A stretch of DNA of 64,000 nucleotides from Amanita rubescens (GCA_015039365.1 WION01000220.1:1-64000), one strand, 5' to 3'. Positions 1 through 11,672 are shown, numbered from the stretch's first letter. Program-made: numbers and translations. Notes: generated by a model from the sequence alone, not told the origin.

Positions 1-424
1 ATGGTTCAACGTTCAACCACGGTCACGACCAACGTTGAGGGAACATTTCACGTAGTTGGACGTCGGTAACTGCCGTAAAACGTCGGCCAAACCGGAACAA
101 AGAAATATGCATCCGTCGTCATCTGATGCTAGACTAGCTATACGGCGTTGGACATTCCTGAGCCACTCCTGCGCCGTAGTGCCGAGACACGTCAGTATCA
201 AACTCAGCCGGGCTCCAAGTGAGCATGACTAGCTGGCCGACGTGACGAAACCTTGTTGACAACTACGGGCCACCCGCAAAAGATTTTTTGCAAATTTGTC
301 GATATAAAATGATTGATATAGGCCCGACATGACTCATCATGATTATTGTCGCTTTTCCCGGCCTCCCGTATGCTTGGCTTAAGTAGCTCTGCTACGAGCC
401 TACGACAGCCCATAGTAACCATCC
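1..424 (+). promoter_or_regulatory. Upstream region of the first P450 gene
   Basis: No gene is supported here. A TATAAA motif lies at 303-308, about 120 bp before the ATG at 425, which is a plausible core promoter position for the P450. Short reverse-strand open frames in this stretch look random in composition and match nothing I recognise. Confidence 0.4.
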
Positions 425-2482
425 ATGGACGCAAAGATCACCTTTGTCTTTGCGGTCGCCATTTTGTTCTCGTGTTTTTTGTCCGCTTGGAAAAAGCATA
501 GGAAGGTACGCATAGGCCCTTCTTATGCAGTGAAAATCGTCATCTGTAGCTAAATCATGCTTGCAGTTGAGCGGAATTCCGACTATCGGTCCCTCTGGAA
601 TCCTGGGTTCGTACATAGGTGCTTTACGATTTCTGCGAGATGGAAGAGCAATGGTGCAGGAGGGCTACGACAAGGTGAGTATGTATAAATGCCGATGACG
701 CGTTTTGGACCATCATTCACAGTATCGTGGATCTATCTTCAAAATACCCATGATGACACAATGGATGGTTGTTGTCACTGGTCCTCAATTGTTCGAAGAT
801 GTTCGAAAAGCATCTGACGACGAACTTTCGTTCCTAGACGCCGCTGCCGAGGTAATGTATCTTGCACATCCATGCGATGTTTATTTGCTGATGGCTGTGT
901 AGATGATCCATACCGACCTTCTTCTTGGACGCGAGACGCATGAAGATACTTCTCATATCGACGTCGTTAGGTCACATCTTACACGAAATATTGCCGCCCG
1001 GTTTTCGGATGTTCAAGACGAGATCGCTGCTGCCTTTCCCGAATACATACCTACCAAAGGAAACGGTACGCGCATTTGATTCTCACAGAGAATGACTGCT
1101 GACTATCATCAGAATGGACAACCGTTACCGCGCGCAAGACCATTTTAGGTATCGTGTGTAGGGCAGTCAATAGGATGCTCGTCGGGTTACCTTTATGTGA
1201 GTACCGTCCGTGACTGAACATCCGGACATGCCTCACGTTTCGTAGGTCGTGATCCTGATTACAGGTTATTAAATGAGAACTTTACTGTTGACATAGTGAT
1301 CGCGGCGAGCATTATCAACATGTTTCCAATCTCCCTCAGGCAGTCAGTAGTTCCTCTTCTAAATACGATTAGCATTCTAACCTCTCGCAGCATTGTTGCT
1401 AAGTTCTTACGGAAGGTTCCAAACGGTATTAAGCGTGGAATACAGCACCTACAACCTTTGATCGAGGAACGCATCAAACAAGAGGCGCAATATGGCAAAG
1501 ATTGGCCAGACAAACCAGTCAGTACTTATTCAACGTCGCATTCGAAAAAATTCACACTCTACTAAAGAACGATGCAATAAGTTGGCTATTAGACGTTGCG
1601 AAAGAACCACACAGGCGGAGTATCAAGAACTTGACCATCCGCATATTGCTTCTGAATTTTGTAGCTATTCATACTACAACGATGGTATGTAAATCTCTGG
1701 CTCGAGCGGACAAAAACATTCATATGCATTATCAGGCTGTCACCACTGCACTTTTTTACCTGGCTACCCATCCTGAATATGTGCAACCGATGCGTGAAGA
1801 AGTTGAGACTGTTATAAATGCAGATGGTTGGACGAAAGCTGCCGTCGGAAGACTATCGAAAGTGGATAGTTTCCTGAAAGAGTCGCAACGATTATCTGGG
1901 GGAGGACTCCGTATGTTTCGCACTTCGCCCGCTACCGCTTTCTTTTCTCACCTCTAGCTGTTAAGTTACCGTGACGCGCAAAGCAGTGAAAGATTTCACG
2001 TTTTCGAACGGGATGACGATCCCCGCGGGATCTCTGATCAGTGTTCCTCATCGTTGTGTCCACCAAGATGCAGTTCGTGTTCGATTTACCAGGTTTTTAA
2101 ACATTTGGAACATTTTTGTCTAGGAAAACTATCCAGATCCCGACATCTTCGACGGGTTTCGATTTGCGAAGAAGCGCGAACAGGAAGGGGAAAGCACAAA
2201 ACATGGAATGGCAACACCGACACCCGATTTCATGGTTTTTGGCCACGGTCGCCATGCATGGTACAAATTACCGCTTGATAACAGGCACCGTCTGATATGC
2301 TAACTGAATCTAGCCCTGGCCGATTTTTCGCCGCTAACGAGATCAAGGCTATGCTTGCGTACATTCTGTTGAACTACGACGTTAAAATGGCGAATGACCG
2401 CGGACTTCCAGCTGAATGGTGGTTTGGATCCAATTCTTCACCGGATCCTACAGCAGAGGTGATGTTCCGCAAGCGGGTATGA
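425..2482 (+). CDS. Cytochrome P450 monooxygenase (fungal ent-kaurene-oxidase-like type)
   Basis: This is a heme-thiolate monooxygenase, expected on the ER membrane through its N-terminal hydrophobic helix (residues 5-20). I read eleven exons: 425-505, 567-674, 723-851, 903-1065, 1113-1196, 1246-1517, 1568-1684, 1736-1910, 1966-2072, 2124-2260 and 2314-2482. They keep one frame and give 513 residues, a normal P450 length. The I-helix shows AIHTTT near residue 312, the ExxR pair is E367/R370 (KESQR), and the heme loop is FGHGRHACPGR with the ligand Cys458. The Cys codon is split by the last intron. The combination AIHTT plus FGHGRHACPGRFFA resembles fungal P450s annotated as ent-kaurene oxidase-like; the substrate is unknown. 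Two splice sites are less typical (donor GTTCGT at 2073; acceptor AAG at 1965). No terpene synthase lies nearby, so no cluster is apparent. Confidence 0.88.
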
Positions 2483-3472
2483 GGTTCATCTTAACCTAGA
2501 GTGTAGTCGCGCTCCATATGTACGCTTACGTGATTACGTGACCGCTTGTAACTCAGGCTCTTCATTAATTCACCAGCGCGCAAGGCGGACATAGTACTTT
2601 GTAGCCTGATTTCCGACTGCTTGTGTCTTACCTTTCAATGCCGTACGACCTAATGCTAGTAACTGAAATATCACTTAAACCAATCATAGGACCAGTTATG
2701 GGACTCAAGTATGCGACATTCAATGTTAGTTTTGTTTTTTCGATCCTATCGGATTATGGGTTAGAAAACAATTTCCTTCGTCTGGACTTGGTTCCTGTTG
2801 CATGTTGTCCCTGAACCTCGATTTTTGAGCTTCAGCAAGGCATACTTCACTTGAATTGTATTGGAACTAGCACCAGCAACTGATCGGCATCTGATCCAGC
2901 CCCCTAATGCTGTGCAAGGCAATTCTTGAACATAAACCCTGTCGCAGACGCACAGCAATAACTTTATTTCGCAAAACTGTCATTCGGGGCATCCAACATG
3001 AGTTTGTAATCACCGTGACACATTGCCTCATGGACCAATATCCGCGTTGCAAACGTGCTTCAGGCCCTCCTTGTCCGCGATGAGCGATGGTGGATTGCAT
3101 GTCAGCGGCAGCGTCGGTCGTAGCGCTGGCTGCACGTATCGGAAATTTTCATCATGAAAGTGTGCGCTCCGCCCGTTGAAACATCGTCATTGAGCGAAAA
3201 CGGCGGAGAGACACATGCTGCACGGTCAACCAATACCGGTGACACAGTATATCCCACTCGTGTCGATAGGCAATGTCCTTTCCCCGATGTTAGAGTCGTG
3301 TTTGGTAATATAATAAATTCCATTCCTCGCCCTACCGTTTCGCCACTAGCCAGCACAGGAAATGGGAAATATACACAACGGTCTGCGAGGGTATAAAGAT
3401 GGCATACCTGAGAGAACATCAACACGCGACATATCTACCCTTGAGCACTCGGATACGAAGAGAAATCTTGAC
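2483..3472. other. Intergenic, no gene recognised
   Basis: Nearly 1 kb without a supportable gene. Several short open frames exist on both strands but none has splice logic or a recognisable motif. A TATAAAG motif near 3391 lies about 80 bp upstream of the dsRBD mini-gene start and is its likely core promoter. Confidence 0.5.
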
Positions 3473-3818
3473 ATGGACAATACACAAAGTGAGTGATCCT
3501 CTTTCTCAGGCTTTCCGGGCCTGACAAGCGATTCAAGCATGGCGAACCGTCTTGCACAACCGCTGCAGGAATCGTGCTAGACCCACCTATTCCCAGAAAT
3601 CATACCAAGGCCCAGATCATAATCCCGTCTATACGTTTGATGTTCAAAGTAGGCCCTATACCCATTGACTTGAGGACGACGCTGAAAACTTGACTTTGTC
3701 AGTAAATGGAACAACTTGGGGAACAGGAATTGGCCGTAGTATGGCGTCGGCAATGGATGCAGCAGCACGAAAAGCTTTAGAGTTCGGAGAGCGAACAGGG
3801 GCCTTTGACAAGCTTTGA
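3473..3818 (+). CDS. Stand-alone dsRNA-binding-domain mini-protein (copy 1)
   Basis: Three exons (3473-3488, 3529-3648, 3703-3818) join in phase 1 at both introns and give about 83 residues consisting of little more than one double-stranded RNA-binding domain. The central loop reads GPDHNPVYTFDVQ, a textbook dsRBD beta1-beta2 signature. It is followed by INGTTWGTGIG and a C-terminal helix AAARKALEF. The usual SKKxAK start of helix 2 is replaced by GRSMASAM, so the lysine clamp on dsRNA is weakened or lost. Family knowledge predicts dsRNA binding or dimerisation; the actual role is unknown. Two further genes of the same architecture occur at 23763 and 25405, with the second intron in the same phase and place. 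The first intron uses an AAG acceptor, which is the least certain point of the model. Confidence 0.7.
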
Positions 3819-4796
3819 GTAGGAAGTTGAACTTCCTTCGGCACGAAACCAAGTTGTACACTTTTTCCTCCCTAGAATTTTAGATGACAATAGATGCCGG
3901 AACGTAGACTAGACGAGGGGTAACTGTGAATGTATACGTACGTAGATCTCATTGGCCAAGCAGATAAACATCGTGGGATGTTCGCTGAATGGGAATGACA
4001 AGTAATATGATGTTCAGAAAGTGGAAGCATTAAGGGCGGATGTCACTTGGAGAAAACGTTTCTAAAACCTACGAGGATGATAAGCAGAGGCTGTGCCGTG
4101 TCCTTGCCGAAGTGGATACTGTGATTTACCACGGTATGACAGGCTCCATCGTATCAACGCTGGACGTGGGTAAGTAAGTCCCGGAAGGCCGAATCGAGAT
4201 TCGAGAGGGAGGCCAACGCATCGTAAGTATGAGCGATTGACATGTGTTCCGTTGCTATCACATCAGCCAGGAACTTGGCATTACATCAGTACTATAGGCA
4301 TCGCTGTCGTATTTAGCAATGGCAGAAGGATGGTGCATGCCTCCAAGAAGCTGCACACGTGTTGTCGAAAATGAAGTCATCAATAAGCACGCGATTCCAA
4401 TGCGCGGCTGCACCAAGGATTATTACCTGTTTTTATATAACACCGCCGAACGCCCACGCTGGTGGGCGATTCCCTCGGCCTCCGAGAGGCGCTTATCCTG
4501 AACGTGGTATATCATTTCCTCGCCATATCGTTGTAAAATGACTAGCATGTTCCAGAAACCATGAAGCTTGATATATAACCTAGCGGAGACGAAGAAGCCA
4601 AAAATGGAGGTCAAGTGGACATAAATGATACCGTATACCCCTCATTCTTATGATCTACAACTGTCATTGTCAATACTAAAATCGCTCGAATCCTTAAAAT
4701 AGTGCGTTCCTGTTTTGCTGATAAAGTTTTCCGATACGACTTTAATAATCGCGGCGGGACTGTAAAAGCCGACTTCCAAGTGCCCCCCCGGGAAAG
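3819..4796. other. Intergenic, no gene recognised
   Basis: About 980 bp between the dsRBD mini-gene and the membrane-protein gene. I see no convincing coding exon, RNA gene or repeat here. Confidence 0.45.
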
Positions 4797-6162
4797 ATGG
4801 CTTTTCCAGCAGACGAGGTACATCTGTCAATTCGTTCAATTCAACGTCCCTCATAGCATCAATTGCAGGCAAAACTTGTATCTATCTTTGTACAAACGCT
4901 TCTTTATGGTTTGAGCCGCTCATGATCTCGTCCGCTCGTATTTAACGGATTTTTACAGGTGCTTATACGGTGCTATTCGTTATCACGACCGCCCTCTTCT
5001 TAGGAGGGAGCGGGCGATCGGTCTTGCTAGCAGCTCGTAGACGCATGTTTCTCGTATCGATCTTGCTATTCGTGATCGCAACCACAGTGCGTGAGCATCG
5101 ACGCTCGTTTTGATTCTTTCACTTATGCCAAATGACTCGGAAAGCACATTAGCGTCAACTTTACGCGAATCATCAAAGCGTTTATTATATATCCTAATGC
5201 ACCGGGAGGACCTTCGGCGTTCTTCAACCGACTTTCGGAATTTACCCAGATGTTCGGAAGTACGCTGTATGTAGCGCAAACGCTCCTTGGCGACGCTCTA
5301 GTCGTAAGTTTTCCGCGAACATCGAACCACGCCCTGATTTATCGGCAGATATGGAGATGCTACCTTGCCTGGGATAAGAACATTTTCATCGTCGGCTTTC
5401 CTATTCTCCTTTTGCTAGGCAGCACGGGTAAGCCAGCCATCGAGAACAAAAGAAATACAACACACACATCGCTGATCTTTATTCCGGTTAGCGACCGGCA
5501 TCGGGATTCTTTATTACTTTGATCGCGTTGTCCCCGACTCTGATATATTCGTAACTCAACTGCAACAATGGATCGTCTCCTTCTTTTCGATGACCCTGGC
5601 GACGAATCTTATTGGGACAAGTTATGCATACGCTTTTGTCTTTTTTTTTGCACGGATCGGTGTTGACACGTCGTAGGTCTCGTCGCTTACAGGTTATGGC
5701 GGAATCAACAACAAAGGAATCAGGCGCTCTAACAAACGATTGTATCCCGTCTTACTCCTCATAGTCGAATCCGGAGCAATATACTCAGCAGCCCTCTTGG
5801 TTCTGCTCATACTCTACAAGTCTGATTCATGGTTCCAATACGTTATCTTGGATGCTGTCAGTACCACCCCTCTTTTTTTTCCCTTTAAAACTCATTCGTC
5901 GTCCTCTTGGCGCTAGATTTCCTCTCTTGTCGTAAGCACCAACCTATCTTACGACCCGTTTCATTTCTAAAACTTATGTAATTATTAGGGCCTTGTATTC
6001 TCCGTCATTATGTATCGCATTTTGGCCGGAGTCACTTCTGTTAGGGGTGAAACGCAACTCTTGGGAATGGACAATATGGATCTAGGCGGCACGTCTCACA
6101 TTCATAGTATGGACGGAAGGAAAGTCGATCGTGCCCCGAGTTTAGGTGGTTTCAATAGCTGA
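4797..6162 (+). pseudogene. Multi-pass membrane protein, copy A (frameshifted)
   Basis: Nine exons can be aligned one to one with the paralogue on the opposite strand at 6297-7766: 4797-4817, 4869-4908, 4959-5086, 5145-5303, 5349-5427, 5492-5620, 5677-5856, 5917-5931 and 5989-6162. The product has several hydrophobic helices in the style of agaricomycete seven-helix membrane proteins of unknown function. It shows LLYGAYTVLFV at the start, TGIGILYYFDRVVP in the middle and LIVESGAIYSAALLVLLILY later. The summed exon length is 925 nt, which leaves one extra base. Exon 7 carries 70 nt where the paralogue has 69 between the conserved LW and VESG segments, so the frame breaks around 5695-5735. Either a one-base insertion has killed the gene or there is a sequencing error. 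The function of the family is not known to me. Confidence 0.75.
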
Positions 6163-6296
6163 TGATATTTGTGCGGTAATTACAATTGCGTAGGCTGTCT
6201 AAGTTTGTGAAGAGAAGTAAAGCAAAAGCAATCGAACGAAATTTTGATCAGATGGTTGTTTTATCAGCGTCTTCGTGTTCTGTATATATATCCATG

Positions 6297-7766
6297 TTAT
6301 ATCAAGAAAGAATGGTGAATGTGATGGTATGACATACTCTTATCCGATAGTTTTTTATCCTCAAATTCATTTGCACTACCAGCATCTGGGCGAGAAAATT
6401 CCGTGTCTACGAAGATGCTCTCGTTGGGCGCCGCTCTGAAAGGCCCAAGCTCTATTTGATCCGCGAAACCCATCGGTGAGGTTTCCGTCTCTGACGAGCG
6501 CCAGCCTCTGGAGGAGACGATTGTCTCTCCTGCAGGCGTTGTGATACCCAGACCAATCCGGATAATGATCATGGAAAATACAAGACCCTAAATCGTGCCA
6601 TGGTCACGCTCGGTCCTCGATGACAAATGGGGTAAATGATACTCACGACGATCGCGGAGACCTGTTATCGAAGATGATTGATTAACAAGTAATTAGCAGC
6701 TGAAAGACCTAGGACGTACCGCATCAAGTACGACATATTGAAACCAAGATTGAACTTTGTAGAGGATGAGAAGGACAAGGAGAGTTAGGGAATACACGGC
6801 GCCGGACTCTACGACGAGGAATATGACAGGCCGCATACTATATCCAGTGAATACGATAGTTTGTCGGTTGATAAACCATATACGAAATGCGACGAGTGCT
6901 ACATTTTCAAGTGAGCCACGGTTGGGAGTGAATTTCTTGTAGCTCACCTGTACATATGACATTTGTAGCGAACGTGGTGATGAAGAACGAAATGATCCAT
7001 TGCTGGAGTTGTTGCACGAAAACTGGAGCATTTGGTACAATTCGGGCAAAGGAGTAAAGAATCCCGATGCCAGTGACTGTAGGAGACCGTGAGAGTTGAT
7101 TTCGAGAAACTAAAAAAGGGTATGAGACTGCCATACCGAAGCTGCCTACAAGTAGCAGACAAGGAAAGGCAATGATGGCAAATTTCCTGCCCCAGACGAG
7201 ATAGCACCGATAAAGCTATAACGATCACTTGATCTGAATCTGAGGTACTCGGCAGGTATAAAATCAACATACCACAACACCATCACCGACCAGAGTCTGG
7301 GCGACGTATATCGTGCTTCCGAAAAGTTGAGTAAAGTTGGAGAGCTGGTTGAAGAAAGCTGGTGGTCCGCCTGGTTCGTTTCGATAGATTATAAATGCCT
7401 GTATTATTCGCGTAAAATTGACACTGATGTGCTAAGTGGGCTTAATGAGATTTTGGCTTGCCAAGATGAATAAGCGATAGACACTCACCATCGTAGCCAG
7501 GATGAACATGACCAAAGAAATCCCAATCATCGTCTTGAGAACCGGACGACCCCTTTGTCGGCGATAAATCAAAACCCATGACGTTAAAACAAAAAGGACG
7601 GTATAGGCTCCTACGGTACGTTAGTACTCAAATTTCTCGATGGAAAACCTCCGCACCGTATAGTACAGATTGAATATAGATGGATATTAATTTTGCCTGT
7701 GAGTACGTTCAGTCATCGACGTTTATGCGGTTCTGTGAGACTGACCTCATCGGGCCCTATAGTCAT
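6297..7766 (-). CDS. Multi-pass membrane protein, copy B (intact paralogue)
   Basis: The gene reads leftwards from the ATG at 7766. The first exons are 7746-7766 and 7657-7696, the same 21- and 40-nt sizes as copy A, and the last exon ends at 6297. Hydrophobic segments recur at the same places: YGAYTVLFV, a FGSTIYVAQTLVGDG loop, TGIGILYSFARIVP, VVESGAVYSLTLLVLLILY and GLVFSMIIIRIGLG near the C-terminus. Unlike copy A the reading frame stays open through the exon with LVAFRIWFINRQ. The C-terminal tail is hydrophilic and probably cytosolic. The two stop codons face each other across 134 bp, so the pair is an inverted duplication. No conserved domain name comes to mind; membrane location is inferred from hydropathy alone. 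Confidence 0.8.
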
Positions 7767-8368
7767 CCTACGGGAAGGGACTAAGATGCGGCGGTATCGA
7801 TACGCAGTGGGGGTGGCTTTGAGGGTGTTTCGCGAATTAGGATGGTTATAATAAAGAGTCCACGATGGATCTCCTCATATACGTCTAACATGCGAACGAG
7901 TCCTTCCCAGACCCTGTGGATGGTAACGGGTTTACGATTATTAATATTTGTCGCTTGGCGAAACTGGGAGAGAGGAGGAGTGGTGTGGATCGTTTCACTG
8001 CCCAGGCAAGGTAAGTAGGGTATTTGCCTGTCGGGGAGGGAGTATAGTTGGAAAGAAAGAACACATGGAAAGGTTTTCTTCCAAAGGCTAAATGTGACGT
8101 AACGTTGGGTTCTTTGCTGTAAAGCCACGCGTGCGCAAGCCATGCTTCCACGCCACGGGTTACACGCATACACACATATATTTATTTACCAAGTCTGGCT
8201 TCGTCAGCTTTGTAGGGTTTCGTGGTGGGTCATGGGAAAAAGTGAAGCTCTGAACTTTCCTTTCGTCGTCGGCGGAGCGCCGGAAGTGCGGCAATGTTGA
8301 ACCGGCCTTTTCCTTACTAGTACCGAGAGGCTAGATCCCTATACACATGGTCCGAAATCTAATCTATC
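7767..8368. other. Intergenic, probable promoter of copy B and 3' flank of the reductase
   Basis: A 130-codon reverse-strand open frame (7781-8173) covers part of this stretch, but it has no recognisable motif and sits where the 5' leader and promoter of copy B should be. I do not call it a gene. Confidence 0.4.
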
Positions 8369-9660
8369 CTAAGAGGTCCTTGGCACGATCCCGCCCGTGA
8401 CCATGTCCCAACCAAGTTGCTCATAAGTCCAACCAAAACACGATCCACCCAACTTGGATGAATGAAACCCACAAACGGACTTATGCATCCCAGGCTCTTC
8501 ATGAATCCCATCCAAAACGCGCATATCTTCGTCCGAGAGTTCCACCAACTTAAGGCACCCGTTAACGGAACAAATTCGTAATGGTTGACGTTGGGAGGTG
8601 ACACACCTTGATATTTTCTTTCATCCTGTCTTCTCTTTCTGTTTTTGGAATGACAGCTGTACCTCGTTGGACACCCCAGCTTAGCAACACTTGGGTCGGG
8701 GTGACACCCCTCCGCCGCGCAACGCCCATGAGCGTTTCGTTGTTCGCTAGTTTGTTCTTGGCAATAGGAGAGTACGCCGTCACCACTATCCCCCTCTCCT
8801 TACAAAATCGAATCAACTCGTGTTGAGGGAGACTGGGGTGTGCTTCGATTTGGTTAACAGCTGGGATGATTTGGGTTTGGCAGTGAGATAAGAGTTCATT
8901 CAAGGTCTTTACGCTGAAATTTGATACGCCGATGTTCTTGACTTTTCCTGGACACGCTCCCGTCAGGTTTAGCTTTTTCAGGGAAGGAACGAATGCATCC
9001 ATACCGCTTGCGAGCAAATTTTGCATCGAAACCCACGTTTCGATAAAGGTGGGACTTTGATCTGGGGCATACGCGTCACCTAACTCTATTATAAGCTTGA
9101 TATTATTATGCATGGTTTAACAAGATACCATTTACTTTCAGGGCTTGAGGCCAGTGCATAAGGTACAAATCGACATATTCGATGCCTAGTTTGCGGAGGC
9201 TGATATCCAAGGCTTGAGCGACGCGACCATGGTCTTCACCTCTAGCGTACGCAAACAAAAGTGAGGAAACGCGACGGAAGCGGATGAATGCGGACTTACG
9301 CAAGCTTGGTAGTTATGAATAAGTCATCACGAGGTACGCCAGCTTCTTTAATAGCCCGTCCAACAGATTCTTCGTCACCTAAGGTTCAAGGTTTAATGAG
9401 TCTTCTCTCTTTTTTACAATACAAAGTAACAATAGCCGTACCGTAATTCGCAGCCTTGGGTTTTTCCTTTTTTGAGTCTGATGCTAGCATGTGATGAGGC
9501 ACAGACTTGCCGTATCGATGTGTCTATATCCGATTTGTAAGGCGCTTTTAACCATGGAGGTGACGTGGTCGCCTTCGCCGACGTGCCCCATCCAACACCC
9601 TATGCCTACGGCGGGGATGGAGTTGCCATTGTTAAGTTTGAAAGAGGGAACCGAGGTCAT
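8369..9660 (-). CDS. Aldo-keto reductase
   Basis: This is a cytosolic NAD(P)H-dependent aldehyde/ketone reductase of the AKR fold, close in style to fungal glycerol dehydrogenase/GCY1-type enzymes. It starts at MTSVPSFKLNNG (ATG at 9660). The catalytic tetrad is complete: Asp49 in GYRHIDT, Tyr54 in NYGDEESVG, Lys79 in ITTKL and His110 in DLYLMHW. The family signature GKVKNIGVSNF and the cofactor-binding stretch AVIPKTERE follow. Exon 1 (9511-9660) ends at a GC donor (gcaagt), giving a GC-AG intron; the other introns are GT-AG. One small intron separates LLASG from KVKNIGV. The C-terminus ends IVPRTS at 8369. The substrate cannot be told from sequence. Confidence 0.88.
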
Positions 9661-9887
9661 GCTGTCAGTGTAAGTGGTATAGAGGTGAAGAAAGCATCAC
9701 GTGGAGAGATTCAAAGAGTTTATATCCGCCGTCAAAGAGGGTGAGAGATAACATTAGCTTCAAGCTGCGCCGCAGAGATCCATAATGGACCACTTTTCCT
9801 CGTCACCCGAGCATCTCGACTTAAACTTTCCGCTCTCAAAAAACGTCTAAATGGCATTTTTCGATTTTAAAGCAGTCGTTGGACACT

Positions 9888-10487
9888 CTATTGAATATTA
9901 TAGCCAATCAAACTTCTGCGACCCATTATCTCCCCAATCTGCAACACCCACGCACAATTCAGCACCAAGTCGAGAAACTCGGGGACGACGTACCTTGAAT
10001 ATACCATACGCCTCGAGACCGTACACTCCAATCCTCAAAATCTCACCACTCACAACGGCTTCTCTCCAAAACGCAGGACTAAGTGCCTGAGAAAAGAGGA
10101 TAGAGTAAGCGGATTGAATGGCTCCTAAGCTGGGAGGGCTAAGCCTCTCCGCGCGGTAGATGTGTTTGACCAATTCACGAGCCACGGCGAGGTTGTAAAA
10201 GAGTGGTTGCTGGTAAGCTGCGGATGTACAGGTGTTATGACAATGTAATTTTGGGTGGCAGGGGAACACTTACAACCTAGCATTCCGCCGAGCCTCTGAC
10301 CAGCAGGCTCTAGCATCTTTTTTGAAGTCTCCCATATTTGACCTGCTTGTTTTTGTGCGCCGGAAAGAACGTCCTGGGCTTTCTTTTGAGCGCCGTCCGT
10401 CCCCGAAGACGCATTTCGCGTGAAAATACGTTGAACGGAGCGTCGAAGAGTAAACGAGGGGAGGGCGGGACGCATCGCGTAGTACAA
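9888..10487 (-). CDS. ATP20: Mitochondrial F1Fo-ATP synthase subunit g
   Basis: Three exons give about 158 residues counted from the second Met (MRPALPSF); a first in-frame Met lies four codons upstream at 10487. The N-terminus is basic and hydroxylated (RRSVQRIFTRNASS), as expected of a mitochondrial presequence. The conserved body follows: QPLFYNLAVARELVKHIYRAERL, then SPAFWREAV and the membrane-span-like GEILRIGVYGLEAYGIFKIGEIMGRR. Subunit g is a small membrane subunit needed for ATP synthase dimers and cristae shape in fungi. The first intron uses a GTAAGT donor after GGMLGS. The gene lies head to tail with the reductase and PHO88 genes on the same strand; no co-regulation is evident. Confidence 0.9.
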
Positions 10488-10641
10488 GTTGAGAAAAAAT
10501 GAAAATATTATTTAAAAATTAATTTTTGACCCGGATTTTTCCGTATCTTATCTGCTATCCCTTTTTTCCGCGTAAAACCATTAACTATTATATTATAGGT
10601 GATAAAGGTATACACAGATCACAGTTTACAAACGCCCTCCC

Positions 10642-11527
10642 TTACTCGTCCTTTTTGCCCACTCGTTTCTCAGCCTCGGCGATGGATGCAGCGTCCGTCT
10701 GTGGACCAGCTTGGACTGGGTAGGGTCGCGTGTTAGCGTGACTGCGGAAAGTGTGGGAGAACGAAAAAAACATACCACCAAACATGCTGGCGGCCTTGAA
10801 TGGGCGTGCCAAGTCGCCCTCTGCAGCTTTGCCGAGGACGTAGATGGCTACGAGTTTCGCGTCATACAAGCCTTTTAAGCCCATAAGTGCCTGGATAAAC
10901 AGAGGTTGCGTGTATCCAAAGTATCCGTGCATAACGGCCATCATGGCGATTCCGAGAAACACACCGCGCAGCTAGGGAAAGAAAGCTGTTAATGTCCGGA
11001 GTCGAACAAATGTGAGGGATACTCACTAGTTTTGATGTCTCTGCAAGGTCATAATCCCGGACGGTTGTTGTAACCAGCTGCCCTGGCTCTCCCGACTAAA
11101 AACCGAGGGTGTGAGAATATTCTTGGCGATGCGACAATTGATACTGACCATTGGATTCGCCGAATCCACTGCAAAAAGAAATTTATGAGTTCTTGGCAAG
11201 GTGTCTAGGATCATGGGTACTAACCGTATTTCAACACTGTCTGATCGTTCTTGGCTTTTATCTGTTATTGTGGAATAAGGTCGCGTGGGCTAAATAGACT
11301 CATGGAGCGAGCTGACCTGAGATGAGACGTAGTAGTAAACGCCGAGAACGACAAGCTGTGTGGCGGCGTAAGATACTCGGACGTAGAGGAGGACCTGGGG
11401 GTTATCAAAGGGTATCCTACGGGCCACTGATGATGTGAGTATTGAAAGAGAAATATAAAATATAAAAGAGTAAAATACATTGCATGACGCCGAGGGAAAT
11501 GGCGAGGTTTTGGACGGCGCTGTTCAT
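10642..11527 (-). CDS. PHO88: PHO88/SND3-like ER membrane protein
   Basis: The spliced product is about 190 residues and starts MNSAVQNLAISLGVMQ at 11527. It carries the family core IPFDNPQVLLYVR followed by a hydrophobic helix (LVVLGVYYYV), then VFLGIAMMAVMHGYFGYTQPL and LIQ/FIQALMGLKGLYD-type helices. It ends with EAEKRVGKKDE at 10642. In yeast the family was named for phosphate transport defects and later described as SND3, a component of SRP-independent targeting to the ER membrane. Several introns interrupt it; the first splits a codon right after VMQ. It is divergent from the SLM1-like gene with only 145 bp between the start codons. Confidence 0.9.
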
Positions 11528-11672
11528 GGCTCGTTACTAGTCTGTGCTTGAAAACTGGAATGTGACAAGGGTGACGTGTCGTGACCACGTTGTTTGGGTT
11601 GTTTGTTTGTGACGTCACTGATCCAATAAAAGCAAATCATGTCTGAACTTGAAGTTGCCCCAACCAACCGCC
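11528..11672. promoter_or_regulatory. 145-bp divergent promoter PHO88 / SLM1 with CRE-like and CCAAT motifs
   Basis: Both neighbouring genes start from this short spacer. It contains a perfect TGACGTCA (CRE/ATF-type palindrome) at 11610-11617 and a CCAAT box at 11623-11627, and further TGACG half sites near 11570. An upstream ATG at 11639 opens a 47-codon frame that ends at 11782, overlapping the SLM1 start codon (11673) in another frame. Whether it lies in the transcript is unknown. Confidence 0.6.

Noticed and set aside
425..2482. A secondary-metabolite gene cluster around the first P450
   Set aside because: No synthase, transferase, transporter or cluster regulator is adjacent; the second P450 is 24 kb away and of an unrelated family.
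7781..8175. Reverse open frames of 130 and 96 codons upstream of membrane protein copy B
   Set aside because: Two conflicting frames, no motif, located where the 5' leader should be.
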